Source: Nocardioides cynanchi
GTDB lineage: Bacteria; Actinomycetota; Actinomycetes; Propionibacteriales; Nocardioidaceae
Assembly: GCF_008761635.1 (NCBI RefSeq)
Contig: NZ_CP044344.1
Location: 496,001 to 560,000 of the forward strand
Direction of reading: 5' to 3'
DNA length: 64,000 nt
Part shown: positions 54,972 to 63,098 of the stretch, in pieces
How the letters are laid out: every line of letters starts with the position of its first letter
Position numbering within the stretch: position 1 is the first letter of the stretch
Notes under the pieces: generated by a model
The model's input: the letters and a program-made list of their open reading frames with translations, nothing else
Databases searched by the model: none
What the model was told of the DNA's origin: nothing
Position numbers and translations under genes: made by a program

Positions 54972-56087
54972 ATGCCCCGCCTGGCCGATGTCGTCGAGCT
55001 CGTGCACGGCTGGTACCCGCCCGGCACGGCAGCCGACTGGGACGCCGTGGGCCTGGCCGCGGGCGACCCGGAGGCCGTCGTACGACGGGTGGTGCTGGCC
55101 GTGGACCCGGTCCTGCCGGTGGCGCGTGAGGCGGCGGCCTGGGGCGCCGACCTGCTGCTCACCCACCATCCGCTGTTCCTGCGCGGCGTGCACGGTGTCT
55201 CCGAGACGACGCCCAAGGGGCGAACCCTGGCGGAGCTGACCAGGGCTGGCTGCGGGCTGCTGACCGCCCACACCAACGCCGACCACGGCAACCCCGGGGT
55301 CTCCGACGCGATCGCCCGGGCCTTCGGGGTGCGCGACGTCCGCCCGGTGGCGCCGACCGGGCCGGCTCTCGACAAGATCGTCGTCTACGTCCCCGACACC
55401 CATGCCGAGCAGGTCCGGGTCGCGATCGCGGAAGCAGGCGCCGGGCGGATCGGCGACTACGACTCGTGCTCCTGGACGATCGTCGGCGAAGGGCGGTTCC
55501 GACCGCTGCCGGGCGCGCACCCGGTGATCGGCACCGTCGGCGACCTCGAGCTGGTGGCGGAGGCGCGGGTGGAGGCGGTCCTGCCGCGCTCGCGTCGCAC
55601 CGACGTGGTGCGCGCCATGCTCGACGTGCATCCCTATGAGGAGGTCGCCTACGACATCGTGGAGCTGGCCGACCCCGGCACCGCCGACACCGGAGCCGGC
55701 CGGATCGGTGACGTCGACCCGGTCCCGCTCGGTGACTTCGCAGCTCAGGTCGCCTCGGCGCTGCCGGCGACGGCGCGCGGGGTGCTGGTCGGCGGTGACC
55801 TCGACCGCGTCGTACGACGGGTGGCCGTCAACGGGGGAGCGGGTGACTCGCTCCTCCCGCAGGTGCTGGCCGGCGACGCCGACGTCTATGTGACCAGCGA
55901 CCTGCGGCACCACCTGTCGAGCGAGTTCCTGGAGCAGGGCGGACCCGCTCTGGTCGACGTGTCGCACTGGGCCGCGGAGTGGACCTGGCTGCCCGAGCTG
56001 GCCACCAGACTGCAGGACGAGCTGGGGGATACGGTGGAGGTCCGGGTGAGCACCCTGTGCACCGACGTGTGGCAGGCCCGCAGGTGA
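54972..56087 (+). CDS. NIF3-like dinuclear metal center protein
   Basis: 371 residues, the long type with an inserted domain. Metal ligands: LTHHPLF near residue 65, HTNADHG near residue 98, and VYVTSDLRHHLSSE and VSHWAAEW later. Known to form hexamers; sometimes described as GTP cyclohydrolase 1 type 2. TAGTCT (54960-54965) ends 6 bases before the ATG. Upstream of the zinc-ribbon protein, as in other actinobacteria. Confidence 0.94.
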   Translation: MPRLADVVELVHGWYPPGTAADWDAVGLAAGDPEAVVRRVVLAVDPVLPVAREAAAWGADLLLTHHPLFLRGVHGVSETTPKGRTLAELTRAGCGLLTAHTNADHGNPGVSDAIARAFGVRDVRPVAPTGPALDKIVVYVPDTHAEQVRVAIAEAGAGRIGDYDSCSWTIVGEGRFRPLPGAHPVIGTVGDLELVAEARVEAVLPRSRRTDVVRAMLDVHPYEEVAYDIVELADPGTADTGAGRIGDVDPVPLGDFAAQVASALPATARGVLVGGDLDRVVRRVAVNGGAGDSLLPQVLAGDADVYVTSDLRHHLSSEFLEQGGPALVDVSHWAAEWTWLPELATRLQDELGDTVEVRVSTLCTDVWQARR

Positions 56088-56139
56088 TCCCCGTGCCCAC
56101 CCACCACCAGCCCAGCACGACCCCCCCAGAGGAGCCCGA

Positions 56140-56883
56140 GTGAAGGCCGACCCGTTCGCGCAGCTGAAGCTGCTCGACGTCCAGGAGCTCGACGCGCGCA
56201 CCGACCTGCTGCGCCACCAGCTGCGGACCCTGCCCGAGCTCGCCGAGATCGACCAGCTGACCGCGGCGCGGCGCGACCTCGACGACCAGGCGCGCGACGC
56301 CCGGATCGCCGTGGACGACCTGACCGTCGAGCAGAAGAAGGTCGACGCCGACGTCGAGCAGGTGAAGACCCGTCGCGAGCGCGACCAGCAGCGCATGGAC
56401 CAGGGCCTGGTCAGCAACCCCAAGGACCTCCAGCGGATGCAGCAGGAGATGGAGTCCCTGCAACGCCGGATCACCTCCCTGGAGGACGACGAGCTCGAGG
56501 TGATGGAGCGGCTCGAGGAGGCCCAGCGCACCCTCGACGAGCTCACCGCCCGGCTCACCGAGACCGATGCGCGGCTGGCGGTCCTGGCGGCTGCCCGCGA
56601 CGAGAAGGCCGCCGCGCTGGAGGAGTCGCTCGGTGAGGTGGCCCGGCAGCGCGAGCCGATGGTGACCGACCTGCCCGGCGACCTGCTGGCGCTCTACGAC
56701 CGGCTGCGCGAGGCCAAGGGCGGCGTGGGTGCCGCGATCCTGCGGGCCCGGCGCTGCGAGGGCTGCAACCTCGACATCGACAACGCGGAGCTCGCCCAGA
56801 TCCGCTCGGCGCCCTCGGACACCGTGATCCGGTGCGAGGAGTGCAGCCGGATCCTGGTGCGCACCTCCGAGAGCGGCCTGTAG
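56140..56883 (+). CDS. Coiled-coil zinc-ribbon protein
   Basis: 247 residues. Long helical coiled coil (about 20-180) followed by a C-terminal zinc ribbon with CEGC and CEEC. GTG start with GGAG 10 bases upstream. Widespread actinobacterial family, next to NIF3 and the RNase HI/phosphatase gene here and in mycobacteria (Rv2228c-Rv2230c-type order). The role is unknown, possibly nucleic-acid related. Confidence 0.92.
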   Translation: MKADPFAQLKLLDVQELDARTDLLRHQLRTLPELAEIDQLTAARRDLDDQARDARIAVDDLTVEQKKVDADVEQVKTRRERDQQRMDQGLVSNPKDLQRMQQEMESLQRRITSLEDDELEVMERLEEAQRTLDELTARLTETDARLAVLAAARDEKAAALEESLGEVARQREPMVTDLPGDLLALYDRLREAKGGVGAAILRARRCEGCNLDIDNAELAQIRSAPSDTVIRCEECSRILVRTSESGL

Positions 56884-56886
56884 GCC

Positions 56887-58107
56887 TTGGCCGACATCGT
56901 CAGACGGGCCGTGCTCGAGGCCGACGGTGGCTCACGCGGCAACCCCGGCCCCGCGGCGTACGGCGCGCTGGTCAAGGACGCCGACACCGGCCGGGTGCTC
57001 GCCGAGGAGGGCACCGCCATCGGGGTGGCGAGCAACAACGTCGCCGAGTACCGCGGCCTGATCGCCGCCCTCCGCCTGGCCGCGGAGGTCGCGCCCGAGG
57101 CCGACGTCGAGGTCCGGATGGACTCCAAGCTCGTGGTCGAGCAGATGAGCGGTCGTTGGAAGATCAAGCACCCCGACATGCGGCCGCTGGCCATGGAGGC
57201 CAACCGCCTCGTCACGGCCCGGCCCGGTGCCACGTCGTACACCTGGGTGCCGCGCGCTCTCAACCAGCACGCCGACCGGCTGGCCAACGAGGCCCTGGAC
57301 GGGCTGCGGTCGGGCGTCACGATCCACGACCCCGACCTCGTCGACGAGCCGGACTCGCTGCTCGAGGACCTCGAGAGCCCCGCCGGTGAGGTGGACAGCT
57401 CGACCGGCGGCAGCTTCCGGGGCTGGTCGCCACCCGGCGGACCCGTCACCACCCTGGTGCTGGTCCGGCACGGTGCGACCGTGCACACCGCGGCCAAGCG
57501 CTTCTCCGGCGGGCTGGCCAGCAGCAACCCGGGTCTCAGCGAGGAGGGTCGGGCGCAGGTGCGCGAGGTGGCCGACTGGCTGGCTCCCTTGGGCGCCGCG
57601 ATCGAGGCCGTCGTGGCCTCCCCGGTCCGTCGTACCGTCGAGTCGGCGCAGATCCTCGCCGCCCGGCTCGACCTGCCGCTGGTCGAGGAGCCGGGCTTCG
57701 CCGAGATGGAGTTCGGCTCCTGGGACGGCCTGACCTTCGCCGAGGTGCAGGAGCGCCAGCCCGACGACCTCGCGGCCTGGCTCGGGTCCCTCGACATCTC
57801 CCCCGGTGGGGGAGGGGAGACCTTCCACGAGGTCGAGGCGCGGGTCCTGGCCGGCCTGGCGAGGGTCCTGGAGCGCTATGCCGGGAAGACCGTTGCGGTG
57901 GTCAGCCACGTGACCCCGATCAAGACCTTGGTCGCCCACGCGGTGGACGCGCCGCTGACGTCGTTGTTCCGGATGGAGCTGTCCACGGCGTCGGTGAGCG
58001 TGGTCTCGTTCCTGCGCAACGACGACGAGGGTCTGCGGGGGTCCCTGCGCCTCTACAACGCCCAGCCGCCCGGTGCCGGACAGATGCTCGACCCGCAGCG
58101 CTGGTGA
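56887..58107 (+). CDS. Bifunctional RNase HI / histidine (acid) phosphatase
   Basis: 406 residues, two domains. RNase HI (about 1-145): DGGSRGNPGPAAYG, Glu in VAEYRGL, Asp in MDSKLVVEQ and the LNQHADRLANEA end. A linker, then a phosphoglycerate-mutase-like phosphatase: LVRHGATVHT, then SPVRRTVESA, FAEMEFGSWDG and VVSHVTPIK. It matches Rv2228c of M. tuberculosis, which acts on RNA-DNA hybrids and on alpha-ribazole phosphate. TTG start 3 bases after the zinc-ribbon gene. Confidence 0.93.
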   Translation: MADIVRRAVLEADGGSRGNPGPAAYGALVKDADTGRVLAEEGTAIGVASNNVAEYRGLIAALRLAAEVAPEADVEVRMDSKLVVEQMSGRWKIKHPDMRPLAMEANRLVTARPGATSYTWVPRALNQHADRLANEALDGLRSGVTIHDPDLVDEPDSLLEDLESPAGEVDSSTGGSFRGWSPPGGPVTTLVLVRHGATVHTAAKRFSGGLASSNPGLSEEGRAQVREVADWLAPLGAAIEAVVASPVRRTVESAQILAARLDLPLVEEPGFAEMEFGSWDGLTFAEVQERQPDDLAAWLGSLDISPGGGGETFHEVEARVLAGLARVLERYAGKTVAVVSHVTPIKTLVAHAVDAPLTSLFRMELSTASVSVVSFLRNDDEGLRGSLRLYNAQPPGAGQMLDPQRW

Positions 58108-58119
58108 CCCTGGCTCCGG

Positions 58120-58896
58120 TCAGAGGTCGCTGACCACGACGTCGAGGGGCGTGCCGGCCTTCGAGGCCGGCCCGAGCTCGACCTGCCAGCCCAGCTCGGT
58201 CAGCAGACGGGCGAAGGCCGGCACCGTGCGCGCGTCGCGGCCGTCCTCGAGCAGGCTCCGCACGAGCCGACCCTTGGTGGCCTTGTTGAAGTGGCTGACG
58301 ATCTGCCGGCTGCCGTCGACCTCGTGCAGCACCCGCACCGTGACCACCCGCGGCGCCAGGTCCGGCGTGGGGCGCCAGAAGGCGGCGTACGTCGAGGAGC
58401 GCAGGTCCACGACCAGCCCACGGCCGGCCTCCTCCCGGACCACCGGGTCCAGCACGCCGCGCCAGTGCGCGGCCACGCCCCCGAGGCCGGGCAGGCTGAC
58501 CCCACCGCCGAGCCGGTACGGCGCGATCCGCTCGCCGAGCCGGACCAGCCCGTAGACGGAGGAGACGACGGCCAGCCGGGCCAGGGCCCGGCGATGAGCC
58601 GCGGCGTCGAGCGTCGCCAGGCCGAGGGCGTCGTAGAGCACCCCGGTGTAGATGCGCTCGGCCGGAGCCGTGGGCAGCTCGCGCAGCCGGGCGTTGCGTC
58701 GTACCTCGTCGGCCTGGGTCGGCCCCACCCCCAGGGTGGCGACGGCCAGGTCCAGGTCGCCGCCGCACAGCCGCTGGAGCGCATCGACGACCTCGCCACG
58801 GGGTACGACGAGACCGGCCGGCCAGCTCTCGGGGCGCAGCGGCACACCGCGTCGCGGCGCGGCCTTCCCCTCGCTCGGGGGGAGGAGGATCAGCAC
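58120..58896 (-). CDS. yaaA: Peroxide stress protein YaaA family
   Basis: 258 residues from GTG 58896 (TTG 58902 is an alternative). Family landmarks: LILLPPSEGKA at the start, RIYTGVLYDALGL, SSVYGLVRLGERIAPYRL and NKATKGRLVRSLLE. DUF328/YaaA proteins bind DNA and limit iron-driven oxidative damage in E. coli. A TAGTGT -10 box on the minus strand (58903-58908) lies 6-7 bases before the GTG. It is convergent with the RNase HI gene. Confidence 0.92.
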   Translation of the reverse strand: MLILLPPSEGKAAPRRGVPLRPESWPAGLVVPRGEVVDALQRLCGGDLDLAVATLGVGPTQADEVRRNARLRELPTAPAERIYTGVLYDALGLATLDAAAHRRALARLAVVSSVYGLVRLGERIAPYRLGGGVSLPGLGGVAAHWRGVLDPVVREEAGRGLVVDLRSSTYAAFWRPTPDLAPRVVTVRVLHEVDGSRQIVSHFNKATKGRLVRSLLEDGRDARTVPAFARLLTELGWQVELGPASKAGTPLDVVVSDL

Positions 58897-58902
58897 GCGC
58901 AA

Positions 58903-58912
58903 ACACTAGGGT
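58903..58912. promoter_or_regulatory. Overlapping divergent -10 boxes of yaaA and the RNB gene
   Basis: ACACTAGGGT holds TAGGGT on the plus strand (58907-58912, 6 bases before the RNB ATG) and TAGTGT on the minus strand (58908-58903, 6 bases before yaaA GTG). The two share the central TA. Confidence 0.5.
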
Positions 58913-58918
58913 GGCGTC

Positions 58919-60391
58919 ATGTCGTCGAGTCGAGTGGTCCGGGTCCACACCGGAGACGGAGTGGGCGCGCAGTCACTGCGGGACGGGATCGCGAAGATCC
59001 AGACCGAGCTGAAGGTGACCGCCGACTTCCCGGCCGAGGTGGAGGAGGCGGCCCGCCGCGCAGCTGCGAATCCCCGGCTGCCGGACCTCGACCGCACCGA
59101 CCTGCCCTTCGTGACGATCGACCCCGAGGGGTCGATGGACCTCGACCAGGCGCTGTACCTCGAGCGCGACGGTGACGGTTACGTCGTGTACTACGCGATC
59201 GCGGACCTCGCGGCCTTCATCGAGGCGGGCGACCCTGTCGACGTCGCCGCCAACGAGCGCGGCGAGACGCTGTACGGCGCCGACTCCACCGTGCCGCTGC
59301 ACCCGCGCGTGCTCTCCGAGCGTGCAGCCTCGCTGCTGCCCGACCAGGTCCGCCCGGCGCTGCTGTGGACGATCAAGGTCGACGACACCGGCGAGGGCAC
59401 CGAGGTCAAGGTCGAGCGGGCCCGGGTGAGGTCGACCGCGAAGCTGGACTACCACGCCGTGCAGAAGGCCGTCGACGACGGTACGGCGTCGGAGTCGCTG
59501 CAGGCGCTCAAGGAGGTCGGCGAGCTGCGGCTCGAGCGCGAGGCCGCCCGCGGGGGCATCTCGCTGCCGCTGCCCGAGCAGGAGGTCGACGTCGACGGCG
59601 ACCAGTGGCGGCTGGCCTTCCGCTCGCTGACGCCCGCCGAGAACTGGAACGCCCAGATCTCGCTGCTCACCGGGTTCGCCGCCGCGGCGATGATGGTCTA
59701 CGCGCGGGTCGGGCTGCTGCGCACCCTGCCGCCTCCCGACCCCCGTGACGTGCAGCGGCTGCACCGCGTGGCCCGCGGCCTCCACATCGAGTGGCCGGCC
59801 GAGCAGCTCTATCCCGACTTCATCCGCAGCCTCGACCCCAGCCGGCCCAACGACGCCGCGATGGTCACCGCCTGCACCAGGCTGCTGCGCGGGAGTGGTT
59901 ACGTCGGCTTCGACGGTGAGGTGCCGGCCGACCCGGTCCACGCCGCGCTGGCCTCGGAGTACGCCCACGTCACCGCGCCGCTGCGTCGACTCGGTGACCG
60001 CTACGCCGGGGAGATCTGTCTGGCGCTGTGCGCCGGCACGGACGTGCCGGGATGGGTGCTGGAGAAGCTGCACGTCGTACCCGAGACGATGAAGGAGTCG
60101 GGACGGCGCGCGCACCAGTACGAGTCGGCCGTCCTCGACCTGGTCGAGGCCGGGGTGCTGCAGCACCGGATCGGCGAGGACTTCGACGGCGTCGTGGTCG
60201 ACCTCGACCAGCGCGACGACCACCGGGGCACCGTGATCATCCAGGAGCCGGCGATCGAGGCATGGGTGACCGCGCCGCAGACGCTCCCGCTGGGCACCGA
60301 GGTGCGGGTCCGGCTCGCCCAGGCCGATGTCGGGTCGCGGGCGGTCGGTTTCACGCTCGACCAGCCCGCTGCGGGGCGACCGCCCGGCTGA
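58919..60391 (+). CDS. RNB-domain ribonuclease (RNase II/R family)
   Basis: 490 residues. Exoribonuclease core with the conserved metal-site aspartates in TIDPEGSMDLDQALYL and YYAIADLAAF, followed by HPRVLSERAASLLPDQVR and ISLLTGFAAAAMMV. EYAHVTAPLRRLGDRY gives the RNB end motif. It lacks the N-terminal cold-shock and C-terminal S1 domains of RNase R, so it is a short actinobacterial form. No ribosome site; probably leaderless from TAGGGT. Confidence 0.93.
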   Translation: MSSSRVVRVHTGDGVGAQSLRDGIAKIQTELKVTADFPAEVEEAARRAAANPRLPDLDRTDLPFVTIDPEGSMDLDQALYLERDGDGYVVYYAIADLAAFIEAGDPVDVAANERGETLYGADSTVPLHPRVLSERAASLLPDQVRPALLWTIKVDDTGEGTEVKVERARVRSTAKLDYHAVQKAVDDGTASESLQALKEVGELRLEREAARGGISLPLPEQEVDVDGDQWRLAFRSLTPAENWNAQISLLTGFAAAAMMVYARVGLLRTLPPPDPRDVQRLHRVARGLHIEWPAEQLYPDFIRSLDPSRPNDAAMVTACTRLLRGSGYVGFDGEVPADPVHAALASEYAHVTAPLRRLGDRYAGEICLALCAGTDVPGWVLEKLHVVPETMKESGRRAHQYESAVLDLVEAGVLQHRIGEDFDGVVVDLDQRDDHRGTVIIQEPAIEAWVTAPQTLPLGTEVRVRLAQADVGSRAVGFTLDQPAAGRPPG

Positions 60392-60505
60392 TCGGCCACC
60401 GCAAGACCCGCGCCGACTAGTCCGGACTAGGCCCAATCGTGCATTTCACATGTCCGATCGGCCATCGGGCGGTGATTGCATATCCATACGACCGTCTGCA
60501 CCAAC

Positions 60506-60511
60506 TAGTGT
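60506..60511 (+). promoter_or_regulatory. -10 box before the C-rich RNA candidate
   Basis: TAGTGT with transcription start expected around 60518. No clear -35 at normal spacing. Confidence 0.35.
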
Positions 60512-60517
60512 CCGTAG

Positions 60518-60590
60518 AACGTCGTGCCACCCCCCCCAATTCACGGTGCGACGAGCGCCCCGCCCGGACCAGTCCGGGCGGGGCGCTCTC
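60518..60590 (+). ncRNA. Candidate C-rich small RNA (6C-like)
   Basis: Intergenic, about 70 bases. First hairpin CGTCGTGCC (60520-60528) with GGTGCGACG (60545-60553), two wobble pairs, and a loop holding eight Cs (60530-60537). It is followed directly by a 17-bp G+C terminator hairpin (60553-60588). Actinobacterial 6C RNAs also have hairpin loops with at least six Cs; here I see one such loop plus the terminator. No protein is encoded in this 255-base gap. Confidence 0.45.
60553..60588. terminator. 17-bp perfect hairpin
   Basis: GAGCGCCCCGCCCGGAC (60553-60569) with its exact complement (60572-60588). It can end both the RNB/sRNA transcript and the opposite aldo/keto reductase transcript. Confidence 0.85.
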
Positions 60591-60647
60591 CTGTGTGGCC
60601 GCCAGGGCGGATGTCCGACTAGCCCGATCGGACTACGTCGTGCCGGC

Positions 60648-61448
60648 TCAGCCCACGCCCAGGGCGTCGAGGGCGGCCAGGTCGGCCGCGGTCAGCTCGA
60701 AGCCGGCGACGTCGGCGTTGCTCCGGATCCGGTCGGCCTGCCGCGACTTCGGGATCACCACGATGCCGTGCTGGAGGTGCCACCGGATGATCACCTGGGC
60801 CGGGGTGCGGTCGAGCCGGTCGGCGATCTCCACGATCGCCGGGTGGTCGAGGGTGCCGCCGCGCAGCGCGCTGTAGCCCTCGAGGACGACGCCCCGCGAG
60901 CGGTGCGCCTCGACCACGGCCGCGTCGTACAGCAGCGGGCTCCACTCGATCTGGTTCACCGCCGGGGCGACCCCGGTGGCCGACGTGATCTCGTCGATCA
61001 GGCCGGCGTCGAAGTTGCTGACCCCGATGTCACGGGCCAGCCCCTGCGTGCGCGCCTCGACGAACGACTGCCAGAGGTCGGCCATCGAGCCGTCGCCGGG
61101 CCAGTGGATGAGCCAGAGGTCGACGTGGTCGGTGCCGAGCAGGTCCAAGCTCTCGCGCAGGGTCGCGAGGGCGTCGGCACCCCGGTCGGGCGGGCACTTC
61201 GTGGTCACGAAGACCTCGTCGCGAGCCACGCCGCTGCGGGCCAGCCCGGCACCCACCTCGCCCTCGTTGCCGTACACGGTGGCGGTGTCGAGGTGCCGGT
61301 AGCCGGCCTCGAGCGCGACCGAGGTCGCGTCGGTGGCGTCGGCACCCTTGATCTGCCAGGTACCGAAGCCGAGCAGGGGCATCGAGGCGCCGGAAGGGAG
61401 GGTAGCCGCGTCGGTGGGGACGGGCGGAGTCGAGGAGGAGTTGCTCAT
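60648..61448 (-). CDS. Aldo/keto reductase
   Basis: 266 residues. NADPH-dependent carbonyl reductase, TIM barrel. Catalytic tetrad visible: Asp and Tyr in HLDTATVYGNE, Lys in VFVTTKCPP, His in LWLIHWPG; NADP tail binding in IPKSRQADRIRSN. It resembles 2,5-diketogluconate reductase-type AKR5 proteins. ATG at 61448 follows TATCGT (plus-strand 61455-61460 reversed) by 6 bases. Confidence 0.94.
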   Translation of the reverse strand: MSNSSSTPPVPTDAATLPSGASMPLLGFGTWQIKGADATDATSVALEAGYRHLDTATVYGNEGEVGAGLARSGVARDEVFVTTKCPPDRGADALATLRESLDLLGTDHVDLWLIHWPGDGSMADLWQSFVEARTQGLARDIGVSNFDAGLIDEITSATGVAPAVNQIEWSPLLYDAAVVEAHRSRGVVLEGYSALRGGTLDHPAIVEIADRLDRTPAQVIIRWHLQHGIVVIPKSRQADRIRSNADVAGFELTAADLAALDALGVG

Positions 61449-61904
61449 GGCTCCACGATACGGGCGGTCACCCGAGCGGCCGTGGGCTGGCTCCGGCCAT
61501 CGCCTTGGGGTCAATCACTGGTTTGAAGTCCCCGGCGACGGGGTACCGAGATCTGGCGTGGGGTGTTCTGCCGACAGGTATTGGGCCCGGCAGGGCACCC
61601 CATCCGCCTCCCGACGGGTGTGCCGGACCGCCGGTCGCTCGTGATCTAGTGAGAGTGCCGGGCCCCCGCGCCCGGAAGTGACGCTCCCGGGTGCGGGCCC
61701 AACACTCGCGGAGCGTCGCGTCCAGCCGCGTGTTCTCGTGGGTGGTCCCCGTGGCCGGTCTGTGTCATGGGGAGCGGCCCCACCGGGACTAGGGTCGCGG
61801 ACCAAGAGCCCGGGAAGGTGTCGGGGGACTGACCGGGTCCCAGCGCCCCGCTCGTCGCAAGCCGTGCGGGGCGCGACCACGCCGAAGCGTGCGACCATCA
61901 TGAA
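61449..61904. other. Intergenic region with strong hairpins, no supported gene
   Basis: 456 bases. Two large inverted repeats: 61559-61602 (TGGGGTG and CTGCCG arms, 2-base bulge on each side) and 61653-61707 (GAGTG, GGGCCC and CCCGG-type arms, imperfect). A TAGGGT box occurs near 61791. Frames here lack ribosome sites and coding character; the 230-residue minus frame 61515-62204 overlaps a better small gene and is not accepted. Confidence 0.6.
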
Positions 61905-62126
61905 GTGAACGACTACCGTGTCGCGGCCTTTTCCAGCAGGCTCGGCCGTGACGTCGGCGAGGTACCTGAAGGCAAGCAACACGCCTACCTCGAGAACGCC
62001 AAGGTCACGGTCTGTGGCTTTGGCCTGGTCGGGATGCGACGGTTCAGCACACTTCGGTTCAGCCAGAGCCCACACGCAGCCAGGTGTCTCATGTGCGCCA
62101 GGATCGTCCGCGCCGGCGCGCGCTAG
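61905..62126 (+). CDS. Small putative zinc-binding protein
   Basis: 73 residues from GTG. His 26, Cys 37 and a CLMC pair (61, 64) look like a single zinc site (KQHAYLENAKVTVCGFG to RCLMCARIV), a plan common in small actinobacterial proteins. No ribosome site is clear. Function unknown. Confidence 0.6.
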   Translation: MNDYRVAAFSSRLGRDVGEVPEGKQHAYLENAKVTVCGFGLVGMRRFSTLRFSQSPHAARCLMCARIVRAGAR

Positions 62127-62222
62127 GCCAGCAAGCACACGACGACGCCTCGGCATCGCTGATCTACTCAACTCGTTCGATGCGCACTCACGTGCCGTTG
62201 ACATGCCCGGCCAGGTGAGCTG

Positions 62223-62396
62223 TCAGTCGAGGCCGACGTCAACTTTGATCTCGAAGAAGCGGTTCAGACATCCGGCATGGGCGCCGAGCCACTGCGTCCC
62301 GCCGTCGGGTGCGTGCACGGTCAACTCGACGTAGTCCGTGCTTCGAGGGGGCAGGGATCTCCGCAGACTGCACAGGGAACCTCTGCGCGCCGCCAC
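62223..62396 (-). pseudogene. Probable frameshifted small cysteine-rich gene
   Basis: The downstream frame reads DYVELTVHAPDGGTQWLGAHAGCLNRFFEI before a stop at 62223-62225. Just upstream, one frame over, reads EVPCAVCGDPCPLEART. Together they look like one small zinc-finger protein with a frameshift near 62340. No start codon exists in the upstream frame between its last stop and the cysteine motif. Could be decay, or sequencing error. Confidence 0.35.
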
Positions 62397-62477
62397 TCAT
62401 GGGCTGGGGCATGTGGGCCGCCGTAACCTGGCGGGTCCGGTGTGGTGGATCAGTCAGTGGAGGGTATCCGGAAGCGA

Positions 62478-62496
62478 CCGCTCATGCCGCTGTCCG
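62478..62496. repeat. 19-bp direct repeat, copy 1
   Basis: CCGCTCATGCCGCTGTCCG, repeated exactly at 62984-63002. Similar text (GATGCCGAT.AGCGG) follows both copies within 30 bases. Confidence 0.85.
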
Positions 62497-62551
62497 GTCG
62501 CACGCAGATGCCGATCAGCGGATGGGCGTGTCAGAGCTGGCCGGAGCCCTG

Positions 62552-62962
62552 CTACCGGTCGGGGCTGAACGACACCAGAGGTGCGTTGCGGCAACAGGTT
62601 GGGACCTCGATTCCCGGCAAGGGTTGGGGCCCCTCGTAATCAGCCCCGCCTCCCGCGAGGTAGTCACCTTGCTTGACATCACCTAGGCCCGGCACGTCTA
62701 TGGCGAGTGGTTTGGTGGAGACCCACTCAGTTCCGTTGGGCCAGATGACGATCGCAACCTTGTCATCGCCAAGGTCCAACCCGACGCAGTCACCGACCAT
62801 CACCAGCCTGCTGGCGGTGAAACCGACGCCAGCCTCGCTGATTTCCTTCGGGGCGACGAGTAGAAAGTGACCGTCCTTCTCAGTGACGCCCCCTCGATTC
62901 CCGCACGAGGTCAGGGCGGCCAGCAGCAACGCCGTCGCTCCGACAGCCCGCAAACGCGTCAT
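62552..62962 (-). CDS. Small hypothetical lipoprotein
   Basis: 136 residues. Signal with lipobox LTSC (TALLLAALTSCG), then a compact beta domain with GDCVGLDLGDDKVAIVIWPNGTEWV and VPGLGDVKQGDYLAGGG, a pattern seen in small actinobacterial lipoproteins. Two adjacent cysteines near the end. No partner gene is obvious. Start at ATG 62962. Confidence 0.8.
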   Translation of the reverse strand: MTRLRAVGATALLLAALTSCGNRGGVTEKDGHFLLVAPKEISEAGVGFTASRLVMVGDCVGLDLGDDKVAIVIWPNGTEWVSTKPLAIDVPGLGDVKQGDYLAGGGADYEGPQPLPGIEVPTCCRNAPLVSFSPDR

Positions 62963-62983
62963 GGCTCAGTGTTGCCCAAACAT

Positions 62984-63024
62984 CCGCTCATGCCGCTGTC
63001 CGTATGCGCTCATGCCGATGAGCG
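62984..63024. repeat. 19-bp direct repeat copy 2 plus hairpin
   Basis: Exact copy of 62478-62496 (62984-63002), followed by CGCTCAT-gccg-ATGAGCG (63007-63024), a 7-bp stem. It sits upstream of the lipoprotein at 62552-62962. Confidence 0.8.
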
Positions 63025-63098
63025 GGCGTCGGCGTTGGCCGATTCGCCGCAGCGGCCGGGGGCGGCTTCTGGGTGGGTTGAACGGGGGTCAGAGGCTC

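Noticed and set aside
60392..60647. RNase P RNA gene next to the RNase HI/phosphatase region
   Set aside because: The core RNase P sequences (for example the GGAAAGTCCGGGCT-like segment) were not found in this gap.
61515..62204. 229-residue minus-strand open frame
   Set aside because: No ribosome site or family, crosses two strong hairpins and overlaps the small zinc-type gene at 61905.
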